Below, piece after piece: positions 46,117-54,539 of a stretch of DNA of 64,000 nucleotides (positions are counted from its first letter, which is position 1; each line of letters begins with the position of its first letter). Below the pieces are notes generated by a model. The model was not told where the DNA came from, searched no databases, and saw only the letters and a list, made by a program, of their open reading frames with translations. The DNA is from Bacillota bacterium (GTDB taxonomy: Bacteria; Bacillota_I; Bacilli_A; RFN20; CAG-826), in contig JAURFC010000001.1 of the NCBI GenBank assembly GCA_030834445.1, positions 214,544-278,543 on the forward strand. Direction: 5' to 3'. Both the position numbers and the translations under genes were made by a program.

Positions 46117-47154
46117 ATGAAAAAATCAACCTCAAAACGCGTTAAGTCGACGTTACTTGTTCTGCTTTTCTCCTATGCAACCATTCTTGTTTTCCCACGG
46201 CCTCAAAATTTTTCATTTGAAAATCCGCTACGCATTCAAGCTGGTGAACTTCCCCTCGCGATTGCTCACGGAGGAGGAAATTTAGAGTTCCCAGACAATA
46301 CCTTAGAAGCGTATTATCATGCGTATTCTATCAATCCCCAAGTAATGTTAGAAACCGATGTCAACTTAACCCAAGATGGGGTTGTCATTTTATCGCATGA
46401 TCGAACCCTTGACCGTAAAACCAACTTAACGAATGCGGTTATTGCCGACATTAATTACAGTGATTTGATGGCCAATGAAGTTGATTTTGGTTATGCAAAT
46501 CCCACCGATGGACCGAATGGTTTTAATGTCACCGAAACGTTCAATAAATATAAAAACGTGGAGGGGCAGGAAGTCACTCCTCTCGATGTGGTTTATCCAG
46601 AAGGAATCTCAGCACGCCATCCGACAAAGTTTCTTGCCACCACCTTAGAACAACTCATCACCTTATTCCCGAATAATCTTATTAATGTTGAGATCAAGCA
46701 AACGGATGTTTTAGGCTTGGCAGCCTTGGATGCTGTTATCGCCTTAATGGACGTTTATGCAGATACCCACCGAACGTATCAACGCATTGTCTTGGCAAGT
46801 TTTCATGAAAATGTGTATCAAGCTTTACAAGATTATCAACGAACGACTCACCCTCAGCTCATGTTTTCTCCTGAATTTAATGGGGTTCTTTCTTTTTACA
46901 TTATGCAGTTAACAGGAACCTCTGTTTTTTATGATCATCGTGTCGCCGTCTTGCAATTACCTACAGAACAATTAGGGCTTTCATTAACAACTTCTTCGTT
47001 AATTCAAACTGCTCACAAACACAATATCGCTGTCCATTATTGGACCATTAACGATGAAGGAACAATGATTGAACTGATTGAAAAAGGCGTCGATGGCATT
47101 ATGACCGACCGACCCACGTTACTACAAAACGTTTTAGATCGTTATTCTATTTAA
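46117..47154 (+). CDS. Glycerophosphodiester phosphodiesterase family protein, membrane-anchored or secreted
   Basis: 345 aa with a KK-rich start and hydrophobic stretch (residues 11-27) as signal peptide or anchor. GDPD motifs are AHGGGN (H51), ETDVNLTQDG (E79, D81), SHDRTLDR (H94) and NVEIKQ; C-terminal IAVHYWTINDEG and GVDGIMTDRP are typical. The second residue of the usual HRG is Gly (H51-G52), so a conserved phosphate-contacting Arg is absent. The family releases glycerol 3-phosphate from deacylated phospholipids. No Shine-Dalgarno; placed 12 bases behind tRNA-Ser. Confidence 0.85.
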   Translation: MKKSTSKRVKSTLLVLLFSYATILVFPRPQNFSFENPLRIQAGELPLAIAHGGGNLEFPDNTLEAYYHAYSINPQVMLETDVNLTQDGVVILSHDRTLDRKTNLTNAVIADINYSDLMANEVDFGYANPTDGPNGFNVTETFNKYKNVEGQEVTPLDVVYPEGISARHPTKFLATTLEQLITLFPNNLINVEIKQTDVLGLAALDAVIALMDVYADTHRTYQRIVLASFHENVYQALQDYQRTTHPQLMFSPEFNGVLSFYIMQLTGTSVFYDHRVAVLQLPTEQLGLSLTTSSLIQTAHKHNIAVHYWTINDEGTMIELIEKGVDGIMTDRPTLLQNVLDRYSI

Positions 47155-48130
47155 TAGGACGAATAAAAAACCGACCATACACTTGGTGAGCATACGACTC
47201 ATCAATGAATGATTCAGGATCAACCGCCCGAACAAGTTTTATCACATCTTGGGCTTCCGTACTTGAAACCACCATATAAATCACATATTTATCTAAATTG
47301 GTGAAACCGCCCTTGGCTTTGACAACCGTGCAACCGTGATGAAATTTTTGCATGATGACTTTGGGCATACTTTCCACACTTGTGACAATTTGTAGACTCG
47401 TTTTCTTATTACGAACATTGATTGTATCCACGACTTTCGATGAGGTGAAAAAATAGATTAATGAAAAAATAATCGAGTTTAATGCCCCATCGGTGGATTC
47501 GGTGGTAATGAGGTAAATGGTCGTAAACATGAATAAAATGATGGTATTAAAAAGGATGGCAAATTTTCCTACTGAAGTGGATTTTACATTCGCAAAATAA
47601 TACGTGACAACATCGAGTCCACCACTTGAAATTTCCATGACATAGGCGATTGAACTTGCAAGACCTTGAAGCAATCCGGCAATAATCGCGCGTGACAACA
47701 AATCTTCGGTAATATTGACAAGTAAGGTCACATCGTTAGGAATAATTTCAATAAAAAAGGAGGTTAGAATGACATTGATCATCGAAAAGGTTGCGAAGCG
47801 TTTACCAATTTTTGTATAGCCTAAGATAAAAATAGGGATATTTAATACAAAGTAAAACACGGCTTGTAACGTGCGATTATCAATCGCATCGAGAAAATGA
47901 ATTAAGTCAAAAAAGCGATTTAAGGTTTGCGAAACGCCGGAAACGCCTCCGGTAATTAAGGGAACCGCATTAACGTCACTGGAAGGAACGATAAAGGACC
48001 GAAAAGTATAGGCTGCTAATAACGAGGAGACAACCGTCCCCAAAAAGATCAATGTGTTTTCTAAAATTGTCTTTAATTTTGGGTGAATTTCTAACCAATG
48101 CGTCACACGTTGCCAAAGTTTGGAATCCAT
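47147..48130 (-). CDS. YitT-family membrane protein (DUF161/DUF2179)
   Basis: 327 aa from ATG 48130; the frame is open a further 174 bases, but that part shows no family likeness and spans the promoter. Five transmembrane helices with the YitT features PLITGGVSGVSQTL and SSGGLDVVTYYFANVK, followed by a cytosolic C-terminal DUF2179 ferredoxin-like domain (GFTNLDKYVIYMVVSS). The family is widespread in Bacillota; transport activity is suspected but not established. Ends overlap the GDPD gene 3' end by 8 bp, convergent. Confidence 0.88.
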   Translation of the reverse strand: MDSKLWQRVTHWLEIHPKLKTILENTLIFLGTVVSSLLAAYTFRSFIVPSSDVNAVPLITGGVSGVSQTLNRFFDLIHFLDAIDNRTLQAVFYFVLNIPIFILGYTKIGKRFATFSMINVILTSFFIEIIPNDVTLLVNITEDLLSRAIIAGLLQGLASSIAYVMEISSGGLDVVTYYFANVKSTSVGKFAILFNTIILFMFTTIYLITTESTDGALNSIIFSLIYFFTSSKVVDTINVRNKKTSLQIVTSVESMPKVIMQKFHHGCTVVKAKGGFTNLDKYVIYMVVSSTEAQDVIKLVRAVDPESFIDESYAHQVYGRFFIRPIK

Positions 48131-48169
48131 ATATAAACCTACTTTTTCTTGGACATTTCTGCCAAAAAG

Positions 48170-48175
48170 ATTATA
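48170..48175 (-). promoter_or_regulatory. yitT-like gene -10
   Basis: Minus-strand TATAAT 39 nt before the ATG; it also rules out the upstream part of the open frame as coding. Confidence 0.5.
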
Positions 48176-48212
48176 TACTAAATATTGTGTCTTGATTAAA
48201 GTATTATTCTTA

Positions 48213-48241
48213 TTGAAGAATACGTGTTCCTTTGATAAGAT
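48213..48241 (+). promoter_or_regulatory. Promoter of the CxxC membrane protein gene
   Basis: TTGAAG, 17-bp spacer, TAAGAT; 35 nt before the ATG. Confidence 0.5.
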
Positions 48242-48276
48242 TAACGTGCTCAATCTAAACCTGTGGAGGCTTATAC

Positions 48277-49068
48277 ATGAAAGTAATTGGTCAATTTTTT
48301 GCAAAAATATTCGGTGGTCTCTGGAACTGGATTAAAGAAACCGCGTGGGTTCAACCGTTACTCATCGTGGGGATGATTTTTGCTGTTATCTTTTCCATTC
48401 CCACCATTTCTGAATGGGTTCAAAATGTGGCAGAAAGCATTAATTCTGCGGAAACCTACTATCGTAATTATCAAATGAACTTAGAGGGTGAAGAAGATTC
48501 TGAAGCGCAACAACTTATTAATGCGATGATGGAAGAATCCGATGAATATGGTGAAAAATTCATGCTCGTTTTTGTCCAAGTTAACTGCCAATTCTGTAAA
48601 GATGTTCAACCAGCTTTTAAATTATTAGCCGAAGATACCGATCGTTTCTACGGAACAAAACGTGTGGGTGGTGAAATTACACCCGTCACCAAAGACGAAT
48701 TCGGAACGTTTAAAATTTACACCATTTTCATAGATGAAGAATACTCTTACACTGAAGATGAATCCACAACACCCTTTGAACGTTTCTTACAACGTAATGA
48801 TGCCTTCTTAGAACGCACCGCGGAAGTCGCTCGTAACTCATGGTACACAATTAATGGTTACTTAGATGAATCGCGTATCGACACCTTAGAAGCTGGTGAA
48901 TCTAACGCAGTTCCTACTCCCACCGTTATCATGTATGATCTATCGAACAATTCCCCAGAAGTCGGGATTTCTGAACTCATGATTTCTGTCTCTGGATCGA
49001 CCTCCTATGACCGCGCCACGTTACTCTCCAATGCATGGATGCACCGTGTTGAATTTGCCTTACAATAA
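48277..49068 (+). CDS. Membrane-anchored thioredoxin-like protein
   Basis: 263 aa. One transmembrane helix (about 25-43) after a short Trp-rich cytosolic N terminus; the rest should be outside. LVFVQVNCQFCKDVQPAF holds a CxxC pair (C104, C107) in the position of the thioredoxin active site, and PTPTVIMYDL near residue 212 could be the cis-Pro strand. There is an insertion between these elements compared with classic thioredoxins. An extracytoplasmic thiol role is plausible. GGAGG precedes the ATG; a strong terminator follows. Confidence 0.7.
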   Translation: MKVIGQFFAKIFGGLWNWIKETAWVQPLLIVGMIFAVIFSIPTISEWVQNVAESINSAETYYRNYQMNLEGEEDSEAQQLINAMMEESDEYGEKFMLVFVQVNCQFCKDVQPAFKLLAEDTDRFYGTKRVGGEITPVTKDEFGTFKIYTIFIDEEYSYTEDESTTPFERFLQRNDAFLERTAEVARNSWYTINGYLDESRIDTLEAGESNAVPTPTVIMYDLSNNSPEVGISELMISVSGSTSYDRATLLSNAWMHRVEFALQ

Positions 49069-49092
49069 CCGCTTTCATAGATTAATTCTGAA

Positions 49093-49120
49093 AACCACCT
49101 TGAAGCCAAGGTGGTTTTTT
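49093..49120 (+). terminator. Strong intrinsic terminator
   Basis: Ten-bp stem AACCACCTTG / CAAGGTGGTT, loop AAGC, followed by T4 (the run also includes the last stem bases). It ends the thioredoxin-like gene. Confidence 0.92.
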
Positions 49121-49127
49121 GTATAAT
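49100..49127 (+). promoter_or_regulatory. pgeF promoter embedded in the upstream terminator
   Basis: TTGAAG (49100-49105) within the terminator hairpin, 16-bp spacer, TATAAT (49122-49127), then the ATG only six bases later. Transcription would start at or next to the A of the ATG. Confidence 0.6.
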
Positions 49128-49133
49128 AAGGGC

Positions 49134-49910
49134 ATGTTACGTTCTTTGGTTCATATTGGTATCGACAATGATCGTGTTTTTGCTGCGGTCACAAAACGCA
49201 AAGGCGGCTTTTCACTCCCCCCGTTTGATGGGCTTAATTTAGGCTTTCAAACCGGTGATAACCAAGAAACTGTTCGCCAAAATCGTCAGGCTTTGATAAA
49301 CGCATTGCCGACCACCTTAGCCCCAATGATTTATACCTATCAATCCCACTCAACAGTCCTTCAAAAGGTTTTAAAAAAAGATGTTGGACGAGGTGGTGAT
49401 TCCTTTGAATCCGGCATTCCTGCGGATGCCCTTTATACAACCGAACGATTCCTACCGATGGGCATTTTTCATGCAGATTGTGTCCCCGTTTTTTTAGTCC
49501 ACCTTCATCAACCATTAATTGCCATTATTCATGCAGGAACCCCAGGCTCCTTAGCTCAAATCACTTTGAAATCGATTCAAACGATTTGTCAAAATGAAAA
49601 GGTTGAGGCAAAAGACTTTTCCGCCTATCTTGGACCATCTCTTGATTTTGCTCATCATCCGATTTCGGTTGAACGTGTTGATGAAATTCTTGGGATGAAT
49701 CGAAGTTTTGCACCTGCCATTAAATTAATCTCGGGGCAATTTTATTTAGATGTGCCGTTATTAAATTATATGCAACTCATCGAAGCAGGACTTCATCCGA
49801 ACGCGATTCGGGTGAGTTCGGTAGATACTTATTCCAATGCGAAAGAATATTTTTCTGCATCTCGCGATGAAAAAACAGGACGTCATCTTTCGTTCATTTA
49901 TTTGAAGTAG
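49134..49910 (+). CDS. pgeF: Purine nucleoside phosphorylase / laccase-domain protein (YfiH/PgeF)
   Basis: 258 aa. DUF152 family; characterised members phosphorolyse adenosine and inosine. The metal site is visible as H72 in YQSHS, C116 in FHADCVPV and H133 in IHAGTPG; the usual HAGWRG is HAGTPG here. ATG 49134 is taken as start because the frame upstream only offers a TTG inside the terminator. No standard Shine-Dalgarno. The 3' end overlaps convergent coaD by 17 bp. Confidence 0.88.
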   Translation: MLRSLVHIGIDNDRVFAAVTKRKGGFSLPPFDGLNLGFQTGDNQETVRQNRQALINALPTTLAPMIYTYQSHSTVLQKVLKKDVGRGGDSFESGIPADALYTTERFLPMGIFHADCVPVFLVHLHQPLIAIIHAGTPGSLAQITLKSIQTICQNEKVEAKDFSAYLGPSLDFAHHPISVERVDEILGMNRSFAPAIKLISGQFYLDVPLLNYMQLIEAGLHPNAIRVSSVDTYSNAKEYFSASRDEKTGRHLSFIYLK

Positions 49911-50403
49911 TTTTTACTTTTTTTAAATACGTTAAAACAAGTTGTGGTACAAGGGTTGATACATCAACGCCTTGTTTTGCTAATTGTTTAATCATGCTTG
50001 AAGAAATAAAATCAAGTTGATGATTCGCCATAAAAAAAACCATTTCAATGCTTGGATCGATAAATTGATTTCCAGCAAAAATCTCATGCTCATAATTAAA
50101 ATCTGGAACGGCTCGTAAACCACGGACGATTGCGATAGCGTGATGCGATTTGGCATATTCCACGGTTAATCCTGTCGACGCATCGACACGCACACGGGAT
50201 GGATCAAGCTGTTTTGCAACATCATTCAACATCGCCATCCGTTCATTTGTCGAAAAGGTTGCTACTTTTTGTGGATTGACGGCAAGCAGTAAAATGACTT
50301 CATCAAAAAGTTTCAAGGAACGTTTTAAAATATCGATATGCCCGTTCGTGATGGGATCGAAAGTTCCTGGATAAATAGCAATTTTTTTGTGTGTTATTTC
50401 CAT
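49894..50403 (-). CDS. coaD: Phosphopantetheine adenylyltransferase
   Basis: 169 aa. Penultimate step of CoA synthesis, adenylating 4'-phosphopantetheine. Nucleotidyltransferase motif YPGTFDPITNGH (T14 to H22), VRGLRAVPDFNYE for substrate binding and the ISSSMIKQLA signature near the C terminus. The start overlaps the rsmD 3' end by 10 bp, the same rsmD-coaD pairing found in many bacteria. Confidence 0.96.
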   Translation of the reverse strand: MEITHKKIAIYPGTFDPITNGHIDILKRSLKLFDEVILLLAVNPQKVATFSTNERMAMLNDVAKQLDPSRVRVDASTGLTVEYAKSHHAIAIVRGLRAVPDFNYEHEIFAGNQFIDPSIEMVFFMANHQLDFISSSMIKQLAKQGVDVSTLVPQLVLTYLKKVKTTSNK

Positions 50404-50942
50404 AAGATTGCGACGTGAGTCATCCCATATTCATAGTGCTTTAGGCGTTGATAGTCAACGGTGTTTAACCATGTTATTGGGACACTATCCTCAACGATAA
50501 GTATACCATTTTCTTTTAATAACCCGAGGGAGACAATATTTTGGTAAGCGGATTCAGAAAGTCCCTTGGCATACGGAGGATCTAGAAAGATGAAATCAAA
50601 CGTCCGTTTTTCTTGGGATAATTTTTCAAGGCATCGAGAATACGCTAAATTTAAAAGGGTCGTTTGTACTTCTACCTTTAGTGCCTTAACATTTGCTTCT
50701 AACACCTGAAAGGCGGCTTTAAGTCGGTCATTAAAAACCATCGATGCACATCCCCGTGAAAGGGCTTCAAACCCTAACGATCCTGAACCGGCGAATAAAT
50801 CTAACCCGTCTTTATCGACAATCCCCAAACCAAGGGAAGAAAAAATTGCTTCCTTGACACGATCCTTGGTTGGTTGTGTTTCCGGAGAATCAGGGGTTTG
50901 TAATAATCGCGAACGAAAACGTCCTGCAATAATACGTAACAT
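50394..50942 (-). CDS. rsmD: 16S rRNA (guanine-N2-966) methyltransferase
   Basis: 182 aa. RIIAGRFRSRLLQTP and TKDRVKEAIFSSLG open the protein; the SAM motif is LDLFAGSGSLGFEALSRG and the catalytic motif is LDPPY, typical of N6/N2 methyltransferases acting on exocyclic amines. AAGGGTG precedes the start. It follows the ylbF-like gene by three bases. Confidence 0.94.
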   Translation of the reverse strand: MLRIIAGRFRSRLLQTPDSPETQPTKDRVKEAIFSSLGLGIVDKDGLDLFAGSGSLGFEALSRGCASMVFNDRLKAAFQVLEANVKALKVEVQTTLLNLAYSRCLEKLSQEKRTFDFIFLDPPYAKGLSESAYQNIVSLGLLKENGILIVEDSVPITWLNTVDYQRLKHYEYGMTHVAILWK

Positions 50943-50945
50943 GGT

Positions 50946-51308
50946 TTAAAGACACCCTTTGATGGGCGTATGAAAAGGATCAAAGACTTCGGTTTGAATG
51001 GACCGGTAAAGCGTACGAACTTGTCCATATGCTTTCAAATAATCGCGGACGAGGGGATGGGCATCAATCATAATTTTTTGTTGATGAAGTTGTTTTTGAA
51101 CCTCAATGAGTTGAGGATGATCATCCCCATAAAGTTCCCATAAACGCGTATAATCCTCTTGAAGAGCATGAAAACGATCGGTCATCGTAAGCAAGGATTG
51201 ATGCGCATTAAGTTGTTGATTTAGTTCTTCTAAATAGACAACCACAGGTTCTTGTTCGAGGGTGTCTTTGAGGTCGTAAGCCAGGCTAATAATTTCTTGA
51301 AAACTCAT
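50946..51308 (-). CDS. ylbF: YlbF/YmcA-family protein
   Basis: 120 aa, mostly helical, with the FHALQEDYTRLWELYGDDHPQL and VRDYLKAYGQVRTLY segments of the DUF964 family, ending in FDPF...CL. In Bacillus, YlbF, YmcA and YaaT form a complex that directs RNase Y in mRNA maturation; ylbF is next to rsmD-coaD there too. No Shine-Dalgarno: an extended -10 sits nine bases upstream of the ATG. Confidence 0.82.
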   Translation of the reverse strand: MSFQEIISLAYDLKDTLEQEPVVVYLEELNQQLNAHQSLLTMTDRFHALQEDYTRLWELYGDDHPQLIEVQKQLHQQKIMIDAHPLVRDYLKAYGQVRTLYRSIQTEVFDPFHTPIKGCL

Positions 51309-51317
51309 TCTAGCAAT

Positions 51318-51326
51318 ACTTTACCA
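51318..51326 (-). promoter_or_regulatory. ylbF promoter (extended -10)
   Basis: Minus strand TGG TAAAGT, nine bases before the ATG, predicting a 2-3-nt leader. Confidence 0.5.
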
Positions 51327-51353
51327 TACTCGCTTTTAAGCAAGTGAAAAAAA

Positions 51354-51359
51354 TATGAT
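51354..51359 (+). promoter_or_regulatory. def promoter -10
   Basis: TATGAT eleven bases before the ATG of def, with no Shine-Dalgarno between. The leader would be about 4 nt. No good -35. Confidence 0.45.
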
Positions 51360-51370
51360 AAGATAACGAC

Positions 51371-51913
51371 ATGAAAGTCAAACTCATCTTTGATCCTCAT
51401 CCCGTTTTGCGGCAGCGCGCTGCGGTTGTTCCTTTACCGTTATCCAAAGAAGATGAAACGATTTTACTTGCGTTAATGAAGTATGTTAAACAATCTCAAA
51501 ATAAAGAGTATGCTGAAAAACATCATATTCGAGAAGGCATCGGTCTTGCGGCTCCTCAAGTCGGTATTTCCAAGCGGATGACAGCGATTTCTTTTCCGTT
51601 TGAAGATCGTTTAGTAGAGTATGCCCTTGTTAATCCTGTCATCCTTTCCTCTTCTGTTAAAAAAGTAGCCCTTCATTCGGGTGAGGGATGTCTTTCGGTG
51701 AATGAAGATCATCCTGGTTACGTGTATCGTTCCAACAAAATCATTGTGAAAGCGTTTGATTATTTACAACAAAAAGAAATCCAAATTACGGCCTATGGTT
51801 TTGAAGCGATTGTTCTGCAACACGAAATTGATCATTTAAATGGAGTTCTTTTTTATGATTACATTGCCAAAGATGACCCTTTTAAAGAACTAACGAACGC
51901 CGAAATCATTTAA
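51371..51913 (+). CDS. def: Peptide deformylase
   Basis: 180 aa. Removes the formyl group from new proteins. All three motifs are present: GIGLAAPQVGI, GEGCLSV with the metal Cys and QHEIDHLNG with the two His ligands and catalytic Glu. The insert between motifs 1 and 2 is of the type 2 deformylase of Gram-positive bacteria. Def is separated from its usual place between priA and rsmB, and fmt is not in the window. Confidence 0.96.
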   Translation: MKVKLIFDPHPVLRQRAAVVPLPLSKEDETILLALMKYVKQSQNKEYAEKHHIREGIGLAAPQVGISKRMTAISFPFEDRLVEYALVNPVILSSSVKKVALHSGEGCLSVNEDHPGYVYRSNKIIVKAFDYLQQKEIQITAYGFEAIVLQHEIDHLNGVLFYDYIAKDDPFKELTNAEII

Positions 51914-51917
51914 TTTC

Positions 51918-51946
51918 TTTACAAATTCACTTTATCCACGTATACT
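51918..51946 (+). promoter_or_regulatory. rnjA promoter
   Basis: TTTACA (51918-51923), 17-bp spacer, TATACT (51941-51946), five bases after the def stop. The mRNA leader would be about 58 nt. Confidence 0.65.
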
Positions 51947-52010
51947 TGAGACGAATTTGATGTTGCATAGCATGATCATGTCAATTTAAATAAAAAGGAG
52001 ACGATTTTTA

Positions 52011-53693
52011 ATGGCGTTAAACGCGTTTAATTCGGGTGTGTCTGTTTACGCACTCGGGGGACTAGGAGAAGTAGGAAAAAACACCTACTGTGTTGAATCT
52101 GACCAAACCTTGGTCATGATTGATGCAGGGGTTCGCTTTCCAGAAGAAGATTTACCAGGGGTGGATTATGTCATTCCTGATTATTCCCATTTAAAAAACA
52201 ATCAACGTAAACTCAAAGCACTCGTGATTACTCACGGCCACGAAGACCACATTGGTGGTGTTCCTTTTTTAGTCCAACATGTGTATATTCCGGTGATTTA
52301 CGCACCGCGATTAGCGGCGGCATTTATCCGTCACAAATTACAAGATAATCGGATCAAAGAACCCGTAAAAATCGTTGAATATGAAGAAAATACCATTCTC
52401 AATATTGGCGAATTTAAAATTAGTTTCTTTTCGATGACTCACTCCATTCCCGATGCGTTTGGCGTGTGTGTCGATACGCCTGAAGGTCGCATTGCAACGA
52501 CCGGGGATTTCAAAATCGATCTAACCCCTGTTGGCGCAGAAATAAACCTTGGTAAGATTGCCAAGTTAGGAACCGAAGGCGTTGATTTACTCTTATCAGA
52601 CTCCACCAATGCAGAAATCGAAGGTTACACCCCAAGCGAACGCGCGGTTATTGGGGCCATCAATGATATTTTTGAAAATGCCGAGGGACGCCTTATTATT
52701 TCTACGTTTTCGAGTAATATTTCGCGGATTCAACAAATCATTGAAGCGGCTGTTGCCTTTAAAAAGAAACTTGTCATTATTGGTCGTTCCATGGAAAATG
52801 CGGTAAGTATGTCCCGTAAATTAGGGTATATTCGTATTCCCGATTCCTCCATTGTCCCCTCCGAAGACGTTCGCAGTCTCCGCCCCGAAGAAACGGTCAT
52901 TATTTGTACCGGGTCGCAAGGGGAACCGATGGCAGCGCTTTCCCGAATTGCCAAAGGGGAACATCGCCAAGTGAAGATTATTCCGGGTGATACCGTTGTT
53001 TTTTCTTCAAGTCCAATCCCTGGTAATGGTTTAAGTATTAACCGCGTGGTAAATCAATTAACCCGTGCTGGTGCCAATGTGTTAACAAATTCTATTTTAT
53101 TCAATGTTCACTCGTCCGGTCACCCTGCTCGTCAGGAACTACGCATTATGCTAAAACTCTTCCGACCCCGTTATTTTATGCCAATGCATGGAGAATATCG
53201 GATGTTAAAACTTCACGCAGAAATTGCCGAATCATTAGGCATGCCAAAAGATAACGCCTTTATTTGCCGCAATGGCGACACTTTAGTTTTGAAACGTAAA
53301 GAAGTAACACGCGGACCTAGCGTTCCTGCGGAAGCTGTTTACATTGATGGTAAAGACATTAATGGTTTATCTACTGCGGTTATTCGAGACCGCAAAATCC
53401 TTTCGGATGATGGTTTAGTCTCTGTATCAATTGTCATTGATGCGAATCAAAATAAACTTCTCATCCCACCTTCGATCACAGCATTAGGATTTGTATACAA
53501 AAGCTCTAATGATTTATTAAAACAAGCAGAAAAAAAACTTGGAGATCGCCTTGATGTCATCATGAAAAATCGTACATCCTTTTCCGAATTGAAAAACACG
53601 ATTAAAGATGTAGTCGGTCGTTACTTATTTATTAAAACCCAACGTAATCCGATGATTGTTCCTGTGATCATGAATCGCAGTAAAGCGAATTAG
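52011..53693 (+). CDS. rnjA: Ribonuclease J
   Basis: 560 aa. Beta-CASP metallo-beta-lactamase nuclease with 5'-exonuclease and endonuclease activity in mRNA decay. The metal motif is THGHEDHIGG (H75, H77, D79, H80); CDTPEGRIATTGDFKID, LLSDSTNAE, the FSSNISRI and CTGSQGEPMAALSRI beta-CASP motifs and NVHSSGHPARQEL follow in order. A C-terminal domain of about 110 residues completes the J1/J2 length. AAGGAGAC precedes the start. Only one copy is seen in this window. Confidence 0.95.
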   Translation: MALNAFNSGVSVYALGGLGEVGKNTYCVESDQTLVMIDAGVRFPEEDLPGVDYVIPDYSHLKNNQRKLKALVITHGHEDHIGGVPFLVQHVYIPVIYAPRLAAAFIRHKLQDNRIKEPVKIVEYEENTILNIGEFKISFFSMTHSIPDAFGVCVDTPEGRIATTGDFKIDLTPVGAEINLGKIAKLGTEGVDLLLSDSTNAEIEGYTPSERAVIGAINDIFENAEGRLIISTFSSNISRIQQIIEAAVAFKKKLVIIGRSMENAVSMSRKLGYIRIPDSSIVPSEDVRSLRPEETVIICTGSQGEPMAALSRIAKGEHRQVKIIPGDTVVFSSSPIPGNGLSINRVVNQLTRAGANVLTNSILFNVHSSGHPARQELRIMLKLFRPRYFMPMHGEYRMLKLHAEIAESLGMPKDNAFICRNGDTLVLKRKEVTRGPSVPAEAVYIDGKDINGLSTAVIRDRKILSDDGLVSVSIVIDANQNKLLIPPSITALGFVYKSSNDLLKQAEKKLGDRLDVIMKNRTSFSELKNTIKDVVGRYLFIKTQRNPMIVPVIMNRSKAN

Positions 53694-54475
53694 TTTTTCA
53701 CAAAGGTTTTGCGAATCGTTTCAATATAACTGTGTCGTTTTTGATGCACAATTTTTAAGGCAATTCCACTGAGGGAAACCGTGACGGAATCCACTATTTT
53801 TTCAGGTTTATAAAGTTGGTGATCATAGCCAAAAATCGCAGATTTGAAATCGCCTTTGAATGTAATTTTTCGGGTCGGATCGAGAACCAGTGAACTACCA
53901 AGACTTCGATACACATTGTTTTGGATTGACGCCATTTCAGTGAGCTGTAAGGTCGGTAAGCGTCCATCCACAACACTGCCCCCTAAACTTTTGTTATACG
54001 CACTGGAGCCTAAGGTACTTGAAACAATTAATCCGGTACCACGAAACGTTTCTAAATGTTCTTGGTCAATTTGCACATGCGTTACGAGCGTTTGAAAGGG
54101 ATCTTCAACACGTACTTCGTTCACCGCATAAAAGGTTTGAGGTTGTTCTCCTTCTAACGTCATGCTCAGTAATGGGTAAGGTTTTGCAAGCGTTTGAAAT
54201 ATCGGAATATCCGAAAGTAGAGCTGGAATTTCGGTCGGACTGTATTCGCAAAAAAAGCCCAGAGATCCAGAGTGAATGCCAATGAAAATGACACTGGAAA
54301 GAATGGCTTGAAAGTGCTGAACGGCACGGAGGAAAGTTCCATCCCCACCGACAAAGAAAATGTATTCTGGGCGTTGATCATTATATTGATGCCCATCTGT
54401 TTCTAATTTTAGCCTTAAATCGTGACTGATTTTTTCTGAGGATGCGTCATCCCGTGCTACTATAGTAAATGTCAT
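53690..54475 (-). CDS. nadK: NAD kinase
   Basis: 261 aa. Phosphorylates NAD to NADP. The GGDG motif is at residues 43-46 (FVGGDGTFLRAV), followed by GIHSGSLGFF, the NE motif in YAVNEVRV and SSTLGSSAYNKSLGGSVV for NAD binding. AAAGGAT lies eight bases before the ATG. The gene is convergent with rnjA (4-bp overlap) and divergent from the CYTH gene; nadK and CYTH genes are also neighbours in Bacillus. Confidence 0.94.
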   Translation of the reverse strand: MTFTIVARDDASSEKISHDLRLKLETDGHQYNDQRPEYIFFVGGDGTFLRAVQHFQAILSSVIFIGIHSGSLGFFCEYSPTEIPALLSDIPIFQTLAKPYPLLSMTLEGEQPQTFYAVNEVRVEDPFQTLVTHVQIDQEHLETFRGTGLIVSSTLGSSAYNKSLGGSVVDGRLPTLQLTEMASIQNNVYRSLGSSLVLDPTRKITFKGDFKSAIFGYDHQLYKPEKIVDSVTVSLSGIALKIVHQKRHSYIETIRKTFVKN

Positions 54476-54539
54476 AACGTATCCTTTTTGACTCCTATGC
54501 GCCTTATTTTATCATAAGAAAAGAAATCGAGGAAAAGCC

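Noticed and set aside
48131-48304. N-terminal extension of the YitT-like frame
   Set aside because: It spans the promoter of the next gene and its own TATAAT, shows no membrane-protein character and starts on an unsupported codon. ATG 48130 fits the family.
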